DNA of 64,000 nucleotides. Source: Actinomycetota bacterium (GTDB lineage: Bacteria; Actinomycetota; Acidimicrobiia; IMCC26256; PALSA-555). The position numbers and the translations under genes are program-made. This document shows, in pieces, positions 49,611 through 58,756 of this stretch. Positions within the stretch are counted from its first letter, which is position 1. Each line of letters begins with the position of its first letter. The stretch lies in the NCBI GenBank assembly GCA_003140175.1, contig PLJD01000025.1, positions 38,153-102,152 on the forward strand. Direction: 5' to 3'. Under the pieces are notes generated by a model. The model made no database searches, was not told where the DNA came from, and worked only from the letters and a program-made list of their open reading frames with translations.

Positions 49611-50108
49611 ATGTCGGACGACGCGCTCGGCGGCCGGGCCCCCGAGCGCGAGCTCCTCACCGGAGCCCTCGACTGGTATCGGGCCGTCGCGATCCGCAAG
49701 GTCGAGGACCTGTCGTTCGAGCAGGCGACCCGAGTCCTGACCCCGAGCGGACTCAGCCCGCTCGGCATCGTGCAACATCTGGCGTGGGTCGAGTGCGTCT
49801 GGTTCCGGTGGCGCTTCGCAGCCGAGGACGTACCCATCTTCACCGGAGGCTCCGACAACACGGTGACGTTCGAGCTCCGACCCGGCGACGTCGTCGAGTC
49901 CGTGGTCGCCTCGTACCGCGACGAAGCCGACCACGCCCGTCGGATCGTCGCCGGGGCGGCCCTCGACGACGTCAGCACCCGGGAGAGCCCGATGTTCGGG
50001 CTGGTCACGCTGCGCTGGACCCTGGTGCACCTCATCGAGGAGACGGCACGCCACGCCGGGCATCTCGACATCATGCGCGAGCAGCTCGACGGGCGGACCG
50101 GCGACTGA
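49611..50108 (+). CDS. DinB-family (DUF664-like) four-helix protein
   Basis: This 165-aa protein has the DinB metal triad pattern: His in LGIVQHLAWVECVWF, then His pair in LVHLIEETARHAGHLDIMR. The four-helix layout and length match DUF664/mycothiol-maleylpyruvate-isomerase-like DinB proteins of actinobacteria. Many of these are thiol-dependent transferases that use mycothiol or bacillithiol. The exact reaction is unknown. The promoter appears leaderless. Confidence 0.85.
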   Translation: MSDDALGGRAPERELLTGALDWYRAVAIRKVEDLSFEQATRVLTPSGLSPLGIVQHLAWVECVWFRWRFAAEDVPIFTGGSDNTVTFELRPGDVVESVVASYRDEADHARRIVAGAALDDVSTRESPMFGLVTLRWTLVHLIEETARHAGHLDIMREQLDGRTGD

Positions 50109-50160
50109 CCCGGCGCGCCGCTCGGCTGGAGGCGACGCCAACGAGTGAGGGTCTGGTCGG

Positions 50161-50562
50161 TCAGCCCGGTTCGCGGAGCTGGGTCTGGGCCGCCCCGGTC
50201 CGGATCGTGAGGAACGTCAGCCCCTCGGGTCCCGCCGAAAAGCCGTAGGCGTAGCCGCCGTGCAGGACCATCGAGTCGTGGACGGTGAGGGTCGGGCCGT
50301 CCTCGAGCATCGTGGCCGCACCCTCGAGGACCACGATCATCTCGTCGTGGTCGTGGCTGTGCATCGGGACCGTGTACCCGGGGGGGAAGACCGAATACTG
50401 CGAGTAGAAGCCGCCCTGACCTCGGGCCAGGAACTTGCGCTTCGCGCCGGCTCGACGCGCGTCGGCGACGAGCTCGCGCGGCGCGGTCCGCGTCGCCGTC
50501 TCGTCGGACCACGCCAGCTCTTCGACGCGAAAGAAGGTCGGACCTTCGGTCGTGGCGCTCAC
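50161..50562 (-). CDS. Cupin-domain protein
   Basis: This 133-aa single cupin has motif 1 VPMHSHDHDEMIVVLEGAAT with HxH and E, then TLTVHDSMVLHGGYAYGFSA with the last His. GTG 50562 is chosen because GAGGGAG lies 5 nt upstream; the frame is open to 50625. No substrate is evident. It converges with the DinB gene. Confidence 0.8.
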   Translation of the reverse strand: MSATTEGPTFFRVEELAWSDETATRTAPRELVADARRAGAKRKFLARGQGGFYSQYSVFPPGYTVPMHSHDHDEMIVVLEGAATMLEDGPTLTVHDSMVLHGGYAYGFSAGPEGLTFLTIRTGAAQTQLREPG

Positions 50563-50661
50563 CGTCGCTCCCTCACTGGTGTTCCGACGGGCTCGAACGC
50601 TATCCATGCCGGCGGGGAGCGGCAATGAGCAGTCACCCGAGGTTCGCGACGCTTCCTGGGC

Positions 50662-52803
50662 TCAACCCGTCCGGGCTGGTGAGGTACCGGTCCCAACCGG
50701 ACTGTCGGACGCGTTCGGTGGGTGCAGGAGGACGTTTCGCTGTTCGTCGAGTTCGACGCGAGCTGCGGGTGGGACGACCACGGTCGTGTCCGGGCCCGCG
50801 ACGAGAGCCGGGCCGCCCAGACGCGCCCCGGCCGCGAGGGTCCCCCAGTCGTAGATCGGCGCGTCGACGTACCGGTCCTCACCGGGGAAGCGCACGGCGC
50901 GGTGGCGGGCTGGTTGGGGCGCGGCGGCACCGGTCGGGGGCCGCTCGGCGCGGCGCGGTGGCTTGGCGACCGGCCGTATGAGACGCACCCGGGCATTGAC
51001 GAGCTCGACGCCCGCCGTGGACCGGATGCCGTAGGCACGCTCGTACTCGTCACGAAAGCGCGTCGTCAGCATCTCGAGCCCGTCGGGCGCGAACCGTCCG
51101 GGGGCGATGGCGACGGTGAGCTCGTGGGCCTGGCCGCGGCAGCGCAGGTCGGCGGCGCGCCGCACGATGAGCGGCTGTTCCTCGTCGACGCCGAGCTCGG
51201 CCCGGCCGCGCGCCTCGAGCTGGGCGAACACCGCCTCGACGTCGACCGGGTCGGCATCCGCCACCTCGACGAGACGGGTCTGGACGAGCTCCACCGTGGG
51301 ATCCGAGCCAACCAGGCCGATGGCGGAGGCGACGCCGGCACCCCAGGGGACCACGACCGAGCGGATGCCGAAGGTCGACGCGAGGCGAGCGACGTGGACG
51401 GGGCCGGCCCCGCCGAAGCCCACCAGGGTGAAGTCGCGGGGGTCGATGCCGCGCTGCACCGTGACCAAGCGGATCGCGGCGGCCATGGTGGCGTTGGCGA
51501 TCTCGTGGATCGCGCTGGCCGCGTCGGCGACGTCGAGGCCGAGGGGATCGGCGACGACCGAGGCGATGGCGCGCGCCGCCCGCTCGGACGACAGGGTCAC
51601 CCCGCCGGCCAGGCCGGTCGGGTCGAGGTAGCCGAGGAGCAGGTTGGCATCGGTCACGGTCGGCTCGGTGCCGCCCCGGCCGTAGCAGGCGGGGCCGGGC
51701 ACCGCCCCGGCGGAGCCGGGGCCGACCCGCAGCGCGCCGCCCGCGTCGATCCAGGCTCGGCTCCCGCCGCCGGCCCCGACCTCGGCCAGGTCCACGACCG
51801 GCGTCTTGACCGGCACCCCGGTGCCCGCCCGCGTCGCGCCGAAGCTGCCTTTGCCGCCGACCTGGAACGAGTGCGCGAGGCGCGGCTGGCCGTCCCGCAC
51901 GATGCCGGTCTTGGCGGTCGTGCCGCCCATGTCGAAGCTGATGACGTCGGGGGCGCCGATCTGGTCTCCGATCATCCCGGCCGTGATGACGCCGGCCGCG
52001 CCGCCGGATTCGACGGTGCAGACGGGGCGACGCGCTGCCGCCGCGGCTGACATCACGCCTCCGCTCGATTCCATGACCTCCACCCCGCAGTGGATCCCGA
52101 TCTCGGCCAGGCGGCGCTCGAGCCCCCCCAGGTAGCCGGCCATGACGGGGCCGACGAGCGCGCAGACGACGGTCGTCATGGCCCGCTCGTACTCGCGCAT
52201 CTCGGGCCACACGTCGCAGGAGGCAGCCACGAACGCGTCGGGGAGCGCGGCACGACACGCGGCCGCGACTCGATGCTCGTGGGCGGGGTTCGCGTACGAA
52301 TGCAAGAAGCACACTGCGATGCCCACCGGATCGGCGTCGGTGAGGCGCCGGGTGAGCTCGCGCACCGCGTCGTCGGCCAAGGGCACGAGGACCTCGCCGC
52401 GGGCGCCGAGCCGCTCGGCGACTTCGAAGGTCAGCGTCGCGTCGACGGGCGGTGGGGGCGGCGTGTACAGCACGTCGTAGCGGTCCTCTTCCACCCGGGC
52501 CTGGCGGCCGAGGCGCATGAGGTCACCGAACCCTTCGGTCGTAACGAGGGCGACCGGGCCGCCTCGCCGTTCGAGCACCACGTTCGTCGCCAGGGTGGTG
52601 CCGTGCACGACCCTGGTCACCGAGTCGGCCCCCAGGCCCGCGTCGGCGAGCACCTGGCGGACACCCTGCACGACCCCGACGCGGGGGTCCTCGGGCGTGG
52701 TGGGCAATTTGCCGAGGTGCAGCGTCCCGTCGGCCGCGGCGATCGCCACGTCGGTGAACGTGCCGCCGATGTCGACGCCGACGACGACGCCCGACCCGTT
52801 CAT
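50662..52803 (-). CDS. hyuA: Hydantoinase/oxoprolinase subunit A (HyuA-like)
   Basis: This is a 713-aa ATP-dependent hydantoinase A-type subunit. The N-terminal ASKHA-like phosphate loop is VVGVDIGGTFTDVAIAAADG, then RVVHGTTLATNVVLERRG. The middle has DVISFDMGGTTAKTGIV, the second nucleotide motif, and FTLVGFGGAGPVHVARLA near the C-terminal domain. Such subunits pair with HyuB to open hydantoins or oxoproline, or to carboxylate acetone. Its ATG overlaps the hyuB stop (ATGA, 52800-52803). Confidence 0.9.
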   Translation of the reverse strand: MNGSGVVVGVDIGGTFTDVAIAAADGTLHLGKLPTTPEDPRVGVVQGVRQVLADAGLGADSVTRVVHGTTLATNVVLERRGGPVALVTTEGFGDLMRLGRQARVEEDRYDVLYTPPPPPVDATLTFEVAERLGARGEVLVPLADDAVRELTRRLTDADPVGIAVCFLHSYANPAHEHRVAAACRAALPDAFVAASCDVWPEMREYERAMTTVVCALVGPVMAGYLGGLERRLAEIGIHCGVEVMESSGGVMSAAAAARRPVCTVESGGAAGVITAGMIGDQIGAPDVISFDMGGTTAKTGIVRDGQPRLAHSFQVGGKGSFGATRAGTGVPVKTPVVDLAEVGAGGGSRAWIDAGGALRVGPGSAGAVPGPACYGRGGTEPTVTDANLLLGYLDPTGLAGGVTLSSERAARAIASVVADPLGLDVADAASAIHEIANATMAAAIRLVTVQRGIDPRDFTLVGFGGAGPVHVARLASTFGIRSVVVPWGAGVASAIGLVGSDPTVELVQTRLVEVADADPVDVEAVFAQLEARGRAELGVDEEQPLIVRRAADLRCRGQAHELTVAIAPGRFAPDGLEMLTTRFRDEYERAYGIRSTAGVELVNARVRLIRPVAKPPRRAERPPTGAAAPQPARHRAVRFPGEDRYVDAPIYDWGTLAAGARLGGPALVAGPDTTVVVPPAARVELDEQRNVLLHPPNASDSPVGTGTSPARTG

Positions 52804-54578
52804 CGGGCCGTCGGCTCGGTGGCGCGCGGGGTAGGGCGTCGTCGACGCAGCCCGTCGGTCACCTGGACGTCGACCGTGCGTCCGTCGGGCTCGAGCGCCA
52901 CGGCGTAGTCGCGTGCCGCGCCGGCCGGGGTGACCCGTCCGGCGACCACGTCGGCGAGCACCAGCTCGGGGTCGCGCGCGTGGGGCGGTCCGAGCCCGCC
53001 GCCCCCGGAGGTGCGGACCACGAGCCGGTCACCGGCGCCGAGGGCCACGTCGGCCTGCTTGGGGGCCAGCGCCTCGGTCGGGGCGTCGCGCCGCTCGACC
53101 AGGTACTGGCCGGCGTCGCCCGACGCGCCGCCGTCGCGGCCTGGAGGCGGGATCGTCATGCGATCGCCGCGCACGGTGGACACCGCGTCGCCGAGCGACT
53201 CGACCACCGTCTCGACGCCGAGCCCGCCCCGCCACCGGCCCGGGCCGCCGCTGTCGGGACGCAGCCGCGCGGCGCGCACGACGAGCGGGTAGGCCGCTTC
53301 GAGCGGCTCGATTTGGGGGATGACCGACCGGCCACCGAGGAAGAAGCAGCCGGTGGCGTCGGCGCCGTCAGCACCGACGCGGGCGCCGAGGCCGCCGAAC
53401 TCGTAGAAGAGGTTGAGCCAGGGTGCGCCGCCCCGAGATCCGGCCAGCGTGTAGACGTGGATCAGCCCGCTCGCCGCGCTCGCCCGATCCGGCCGCGCGC
53501 CGGCGAGGGCGTCGAGGATCGCCTCGACCGCGGCCGCGACGGCCACGACCCGGCCGCCGCACGCCGCCGGCGGATGCGGGTTCACGAGCGACCCGGCGGG
53601 CAGCGACGTGGTGAGTGGACGCCAGCAGCCCTCGTCCATCGGAATCGAAGGGTCGACGAAGCAGCGAATCCCGTAGAGGACACCGGAGAGTGTCTGGGAG
53701 ATCGACGCGTTGATCGCGCCCCGGGACTGCGCCGCGGTGCCCGCGAAGTCGACGTGGACCCCGCCCGCCTCGCAGGTGACCGCGACCCGCACGTCGAACG
53801 TGCGACCGGCCTCGACGCCGTCCCCGTCGATCGTGAACCCTCCGTGGTACGTGCCCGCGGGCAGCTGCGCCAGCTCCGCCCGCATGCGCCTCTCGGTCTG
53901 GTCGAGGGCGGCGTCGATGAAGCGCTGAAGCTCGGCGGGGCCGTAGCGGCCCATCAGCTCGTCGACTCGGCGGGCGATCACGTGCGCGCCGGCCACGAGC
54001 GCGTCGACGTCGCCGAGGACCTTGTCGGGGACCCGACTGTTGGCGCCGATGATGCGCAGCACCTCGTCGGCGGGCTTCCCCGCTCGGGCGAGCCGAACCG
54101 GAGGCAGGGCGAGTCCCTCGCTGAAGGTGTCGGTCGCGAGCGCGGCCAGTCCGCCGGCCGCGACGCCGCCCACGTCCGCGACGTGCACCAACGTGCCGGC
54201 GAAGAAGGCGACGCGGCGCTCGGCGAAGATCGGCCGGAACACGAGGATGTCGTTGGCGTGGATGCCACCCCGGTACGGGTCGTTCAACCCGAAGACGTCG
54301 CCGGGCTCCATCGTGTCCAACGCCACCGCCTCGAGCAGCCAGGGGAGCGAGCAGCGCAGACTCGCGGCGTGCATGAGACTCGTCGCGGTGGACTGCGCGA
54401 CGAGCTGCGCGCGGACATCGAGCAGCGCCGCGCACGCGTCCGCACCCTCTTGGATGAACGTGCTGTGCGCCGAGCGAACCACGACGACGCTCGCCTCCTC
54501 GACTGCGACGGCGAGTCCGTTCCGAATCACCTCGGCAGTGATCGCGTCGTCGAAGCTGGTCGTGTCGGCCCTCGCCAT
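52800..54578 (-). CDS. hyuB: Hydantoinase subunit B (HyuB-like)
   Basis: This 592-aa partner subunit begins ITAEVIRNGLAVAVEEASVV, continues FGLNDPYRGGIHANDILVFR (the conserved NDP-Y-x-GG-H-x-x-D block with metal-binding His/Asp) and VDFAGTAAQSRGAINASIS, and ends RTSGGGGLGPPHARDPELVL. ATG 54578 has GGGAAGGAG 8 nt upstream; the frame is open to 54611. With HyuA it forms the ATP-dependent hydrolase. It is divergent from the amidohydrolase/ligase operon. Confidence 0.9.
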   Translation of the reverse strand: MARADTTSFDDAITAEVIRNGLAVAVEEASVVVVRSAHSTFIQEGADACAALLDVRAQLVAQSTATSLMHAASLRCSLPWLLEAVALDTMEPGDVFGLNDPYRGGIHANDILVFRPIFAERRVAFFAGTLVHVADVGGVAAGGLAALATDTFSEGLALPPVRLARAGKPADEVLRIIGANSRVPDKVLGDVDALVAGAHVIARRVDELMGRYGPAELQRFIDAALDQTERRMRAELAQLPAGTYHGGFTIDGDGVEAGRTFDVRVAVTCEAGGVHVDFAGTAAQSRGAINASISQTLSGVLYGIRCFVDPSIPMDEGCWRPLTTSLPAGSLVNPHPPAACGGRVVAVAAAVEAILDALAGARPDRASAASGLIHVYTLAGSRGGAPWLNLFYEFGGLGARVGADGADATGCFFLGGRSVIPQIEPLEAAYPLVVRAARLRPDSGGPGRWRGGLGVETVVESLGDAVSTVRGDRMTIPPPGRDGGASGDAGQYLVERRDAPTEALAPKQADVALGAGDRLVVRTSGGGGLGPPHARDPELVLADVVAGRVTPAGAARDYAVALEPDGRTVDVQVTDGLRRRRPTPRATEPTAR

Positions 54579-54779
54579 GCGAGGCGCTCCTTCCCGTCGG
54601 GAGCCGTGCAACGGGTCACACTAAGGGCTCGGTCCACGTCGAACGGCGGGTCCCCCGATCGCCGCGGACGGCTACGGTTCGGCGGTCGCGCGCGCTCGGC
54701 ACGCTTCGAGCCGATGCTCGCACGGCGCTAGCGGCCGCTCGGCGCGGTCTGCTGTACTGATCCCCGGAGAGGAGGACCG

Positions 54780-55928
54780 ATGCGAGACGGGTTCAAGGTC
54801 TTCGACGCCGACGCGCACGTCGTGTATCCGCCCGATCTCTGGTCCCGGTTCCTCGACTCGGAGTATCGCGACCGGGTCGGGCGGCGGGCTCCGGCGGGGT
54901 TCGACCACTACAACCCGGTCACGGTCGACGGCCGATGGACCCAGCACCCCACCTCGATCTACGGCCAGTTCCAGAAGGCGATCAACTGGACGACCGAGGA
55001 CATGATCGCCAAGTACGGCGACATCGTCACCGCCGGCTTCACCGGTGACCGGGTCGCCGACGCGATCGGCCTCGAGGGTGTCGACGCGATGGTGATCTAT
55101 GGCCCCGAGTACGACATGTGGCTCGAGGGCATCGACCCGCAGCTGCAAGCCGCGATGGCGCGCGCCTACAACCGCTGGGGCGAAGAAATGCGCGAGACAT
55201 CCGGCGGGCGGGTCGTCACGTCGGGGCCGGTCCCCCTCAACGACGTCGCCCGGGCCCTCGAGGAGATCCAGTTCGCCCACGACCATCTCGGGACCCGCTG
55301 CTTTTGGGCACGTCCGGATCAGTTCAACCACCGGAGCCTCGGCGACCGGTATTACGACCCGATCTACGAGCTGCTCGAGGACCTGGACTGCGCCTTCGCG
55401 ACGCACGAGTACATGGGGCTCAACGCCCCCACGGCCGGCTCCGATCGCTTCGACACCTTCACCGAGTGGCACACCGTCGTGCACCCCCACGAGGCGCAGT
55501 GCGCGCTGCTGTCCATGATCGTGCACGGCGTCTTCGAGCGGTTCCCGCGCTTGCGAGTGGCGTACATGGAAGCGGGGTGCGGCTGGCTCCCCTCGTGGCT
55601 GCACCGCATCGACGAACACCTCGAGCTCGCCGGCGCGGCCGAGGCTCCCGAGCTGTCCCGGTCCGCGACGGAGTACTTCCGGCGGAACTGCTGGATCTCG
55701 ACCGAGTGCGACGACCGCTTCGTCGCCGACGTGATCCGCTGGCTCGGCGACGACCACATCGTCTTCGAGACCGACTTCCCGCACCCCGACTCGAAGTACC
55801 CGAAGGCCACCGAGCATTTCCTGGCCCTCGACCCCGACCTGGTGCCCGAGGCGAGCAAGCGCAAGGTGCTCTGGGACAACGCCGTCGACCTGTACCGCTT
55901 CCCCGACCGCTACCTGCCCGCCGCGTGA
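54780..55928 (+). CDS. Amidohydrolase_2 family protein
   Basis: This 382-aa protein has metal ligands D11-A-H13 in VFDADAHVVYPP. Mid-barrel residues are around LDCAFATHEYMGL, then RLRVAYMEAGCGWLPSWLHR and FETDFPHPDSKYPKATEHF near the C-terminus. GGAGAGGAGGA lies 5-6 nt before the ATG. Its length and blocks are typical. It is the first gene of a four-gene operon with a CoA-ligase-like protein. Confidence 0.87.
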   Translation: MRDGFKVFDADAHVVYPPDLWSRFLDSEYRDRVGRRAPAGFDHYNPVTVDGRWTQHPTSIYGQFQKAINWTTEDMIAKYGDIVTAGFTGDRVADAIGLEGVDAMVIYGPEYDMWLEGIDPQLQAAMARAYNRWGEEMRETSGGRVVTSGPVPLNDVARALEEIQFAHDHLGTRCFWARPDQFNHRSLGDRYYDPIYELLEDLDCAFATHEYMGLNAPTAGSDRFDTFTEWHTVVHPHEAQCALLSMIVHGVFERFPRLRVAYMEAGCGWLPSWLHRIDEHLELAGAAEAPELSRSATEYFRRNCWISTECDDRFVADVIRWLGDDHIVFETDFPHPDSKYPKATEHFLALDPDLVPEASKRKVLWDNAVDLYRFPDRYLPAA

Positions 55929-55935
55929 GCCGGCC

Positions 55936-57318
55936 GTGACCGTCGGCATCCGCCGGCCCTGGGAGGCAGTGGACTACGACGAGCTGGTCCGCGCCTTCCC
56001 GCCGCCGCCCGAGTACTTCGAGCGGACCTGGCTCGCCCCACCCGACGAGATCGAGCGCGTGCAGCTCGGGCGGCTCCGCGAGCGAGCGCTCGCCGCGGCG
56101 CGGGTCCCGTTCTTCGAGCGGCGCTGGGCCGAGGCCGGCTTCGACCCCCGGACGATCCGCCACCTCGCCGACCTTGAGCGCGTGCCCTCCTACACGGTCC
56201 ACGACATCCGGACCAGCATCGAACGCCAGCCGCCGTGGGGCGACTACCAGGCGGTCACCCCAGCCGATGCTCGTCGCGAGCCGCTCCGGGTCTACATGTC
56301 GGGCGGGACGACCGGGAAGTCGCGGCCGACCTTCTACACGCAGTGGGACCGCGAGGTCGGGGCGGTCTTGACGGCGCGGGCGCTCTACATGCAAGGGATC
56401 CGTCCCGGTGACGTGGTGCTGAACTCGTGGGCGTACGGAACTCACAACGGCGCGTTCTCGTTCGACGAGGCGCTGCATCGCTGGCTCAACTGCGTGGTGC
56501 TCACCACGAGTACCGGCAACGTGACCAGCAGCGAACGCCAAGTCGAGCTCGCCATCGAGTACGAGGCCACCGCCATCCTCACCACCGGCGACTACCTGCT
56601 GCGCCTCGCCGACGTCGCCCGGTCGATGGGCTACGACCCGAAAGCCGACTTCAACATCCGGGCCCTCCCGAACATCGGCGACCGCGGGCTGCTGGAGTCG
56701 ACGTTTGGGGCCGAGTGTTTCAACTCGTACGGGTTCCACGAGGTGCAGTGGGTGTCGGTCGAGTGCCCGGCGCACGACGGGCTCCACATCTTCGAAGACG
56801 CGTTCGTGGTGCAGATCGTCGACCCGGAGACCGGCGAGCCGCTCCCCGACGGTGAGCTGGGCTCGATCTGCATCACCGAGCTCTACAAGACGGGCAGCCC
56901 ACAGTTCCGCTACAACATCATGGATCTGTCGTCGCTGTACCCGCGCCAGCAGTGCGCGTGCGGGAGCTGGCTGCGCAAGATGGCCCCGTTCGCCGGTCGA
57001 GGCGACAACATGGTCAAGCTGCGGGGCGTGAACGTGTGGCCGGAGGCGGTCGGCGAGCTCGCCCTGGCGGTCCCGGGCGTCTCGCGGGACTGGTTCGTAC
57101 GCGCGGTGCGCGACGAGAACCGGGACGAGCTCATCGTGACCGTGACGAGCGAGCGTGACCCCTCGGAGTTCGATGCCCTCCACACCGCGGTGGAGGAACG
57201 CCTCAAGGAGCGGCTCGGGGTGCGCATTCGAGCCGAGGTGGTACCCCCCGGAGCGCTCGACGCCTGGACCGAGGTGAACGTCGCTCCCAAGCTGAAGCGG
57301 TTCCGCGATGAGCGCTGA
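55936..57318 (+). CDS. PaaK-like AMP-forming acyl-CoA ligase
   Basis: This 460-aa adenylate-forming enzyme of the phenylacetate-CoA ligase group has the phosphate loop VYMSGGTTGKSR (about residues 122-133) and FNSYGFHEVQWVSVECPAHD for the adenine pocket. The hinge/C-domain is FAGRGDNMVKLRGVNVWPEA, and the terminal VNVAPKLKRFRD carries the catalytic-type Lys. It activates an aromatic or other carboxylic acid as a CoA thioester. GTG 55936 starts 7 bp after the amidohydrolase stop; its end overlaps the next gene by 11 bp. Confidence 0.85.
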   Translation: MTVGIRRPWEAVDYDELVRAFPPPPEYFERTWLAPPDEIERVQLGRLRERALAAARVPFFERRWAEAGFDPRTIRHLADLERVPSYTVHDIRTSIERQPPWGDYQAVTPADARREPLRVYMSGGTTGKSRPTFYTQWDREVGAVLTARALYMQGIRPGDVVLNSWAYGTHNGAFSFDEALHRWLNCVVLTTSTGNVTSSERQVELAIEYEATAILTTGDYLLRLADVARSMGYDPKADFNIRALPNIGDRGLLESTFGAECFNSYGFHEVQWVSVECPAHDGLHIFEDAFVVQIVDPETGEPLPDGELGSICITELYKTGSPQFRYNIMDLSSLYPRQQCACGSWLRKMAPFAGRGDNMVKLRGVNVWPEAVGELALAVPGVSRDWFVRAVRDENRDELIVTVTSERDPSEFDALHTAVEERLKERLGVRIRAEVVPPGALDAWTEVNVAPKLKRFRDER

Positions 57319-58198
57319 GCGTCCCGGGACCGTCGACTATCTCTGCAACGCGTTCACCCCCGACCGGCGGGCGGTGTGGGACGGGGCCATCGCGGCCACC
57401 GGCGTGGCGGTCAAAGTCCGACGCGACGACGACGACAGCTTCGCGGCACCGGAGGTGATGGCGGCCCGCCTCGACGAGCTCGGCGTCGACACGGTGCTGG
57501 TGCCCACCGGTGAACTCGGCCGCCATGGTTCCGTCGACCCGTTCGATTTCGAGCACATCGCGGCCCGGTGGGAGGAGGTCGCCGCGCTCGCCCAGCGCTG
57601 GCCGGGCCGGTTCGCGGCACTTGCCCTCATCGACCCCGAGCGCGCGATGGCCGGCGTGCGAGCCATCCGGTCCCGCCTCGCCGAGCCGTGGGTGGCCGGC
57701 TGCTACCTCCACACACACAGCTGGGACCGCCGCCTCGACCACGCCGACTACTACCCGTTCTACGCCGTCGCCGCCGAGTTGGACGTCCCGGTTGCGATGC
57801 AGACCGGCACGTCGGGCGGGCTGATGGCGAGCGAGTGCGGCCACCCGATCACGATCGACCGGGCCGCGCTGTACTTCCCCGAAACCCGATTCGTGCTCTC
57901 GCATCTCGGCTGGCCCTGGGTGGACGAAGCAGTGGCGATGGCGCTGAAGTTCCCGAACGTGTACCTCGGGACCGGCGCCTACCCGCCACGCCACTGGCCG
58001 CCGGCGCTCCAAAGCTTCGTGCGCGGCCCGGGCCGCCACAAGGTGCTGTTCGGTACCAACTTCCCGACGGTCGGGCACCGCCACGCGCTCGCTCAACTCG
58101 GCGAGCTCGGGCTCGACCCCGAGGTCGAGCAGGCACTGTTGGGCGGGACGGCCCGGGACGTGTTCACCCGACTCCCACGCCAAGGAGGTCACCCATGA
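57308..58198 (+). CDS. Amidohydrolase_2-like protein with a non-canonical metal site
   Basis: This 296-aa TIM-barrel protein starts with VDYLCNAFTPD, where most relatives have D-x-H. The first metal His is therefore replaced (D-Y-L-C). Later His residues remain (CYLHTHSWDRR, VLSHLGWPWVDEAV), and VLFGTNFPTVGHRHAL replaces the SDYPH signature. This branch may need no metal or a different one. The gene overlaps the ligase by 11 bp and the next gene by ATGA, so it belongs to the same pathway. Confidence 0.8.
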   Translation: MSAERPGTVDYLCNAFTPDRRAVWDGAIAATGVAVKVRRDDDDSFAAPEVMAARLDELGVDTVLVPTGELGRHGSVDPFDFEHIAARWEEVAALAQRWPGRFAALALIDPERAMAGVRAIRSRLAEPWVAGCYLHTHSWDRRLDHADYYPFYAVAAELDVPVAMQTGTSGGLMASECGHPITIDRAALYFPETRFVLSHLGWPWVDEAVAMALKFPNVYLGTGAYPPRHWPPALQSFVRGPGRHKVLFGTNFPTVGHRHALAQLGELGLDPEVEQALLGGTARDVFTRLPRQGGHP

Positions 58199-58728
58199 TC
58201 GGTGAGGTCTACAACATGCCGCCCCAGCCGCCCGTGGCCGAGAACACGCGGCAGCTGCCGGCGGGCAGCATCACCTTCGGGGTCGAGTACCGCGACGTCG
58301 ACCCGGCTTCACTGAGCGCGACGTACGCGGACAACGCGGCGTACCTCGCCGAGCTCCACGAGAAGTCACCCGAGGGTGGCTTCTCCGACTCGGGCGTCTC
58401 GATCCACGTGTGCGACACCGAGGACGGCCACGAGTACGTCCGTTTCGACATCTTCGACGACGACCCGCACTATCACTACATCCACCCGACCGCGCCCGGG
58501 GCGCAGATCGTGAACAATGTGGTCGCCTACGACACGGTCGCGCTCGGCGACATGCTGACGTGGACGCTCGAGCGGCTCCGCACCCGCCTGCCGGCGATGC
58601 TGGAGGAGGCCGGCGCCGCCGAGCTGGCCCGCCGCCTCGACACCGACCGGGTCGCCGCGGCGCTCGACGAGGTGCAAGCCCTCGCTGAACACGCCCAGGC
58701 CGCGTTTCGAGCCGCGGACTCCCGCTGA
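58195..58728 (+). CDS. Conserved-looking operon protein of unknown function
   Basis: This 177-aa acidic soluble protein starts at ATG 58195, with AAGGAGG 8 nt upstream and inside the previous gene's end. Visible blocks are SITFGVEYRDVDPASLSATY, GVSIHVCDTEDGHEYVRFDI, then FDDDPHYHYIHPTAP, a His/Asp-rich loop that could bind metal, and a helical C-terminal half. I do not recognise the family. Overlap with the amidohydrolase-like gene suggests it is a pathway enzyme or a subunit. Confidence 0.7.
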   Translation: MIGEVYNMPPQPPVAENTRQLPAGSITFGVEYRDVDPASLSATYADNAAYLAELHEKSPEGGFSDSGVSIHVCDTEDGHEYVRFDIFDDDPHYHYIHPTAPGAQIVNNVVAYDTVALGDMLTWTLERLRTRLPAMLEEAGAAELARRLDTDRVAAALDEVQALAEHAQAAFRAADSR

Positions 58729-58756
58729 CCGGCCGATCGGCGTCCGTGCCGGTCGG

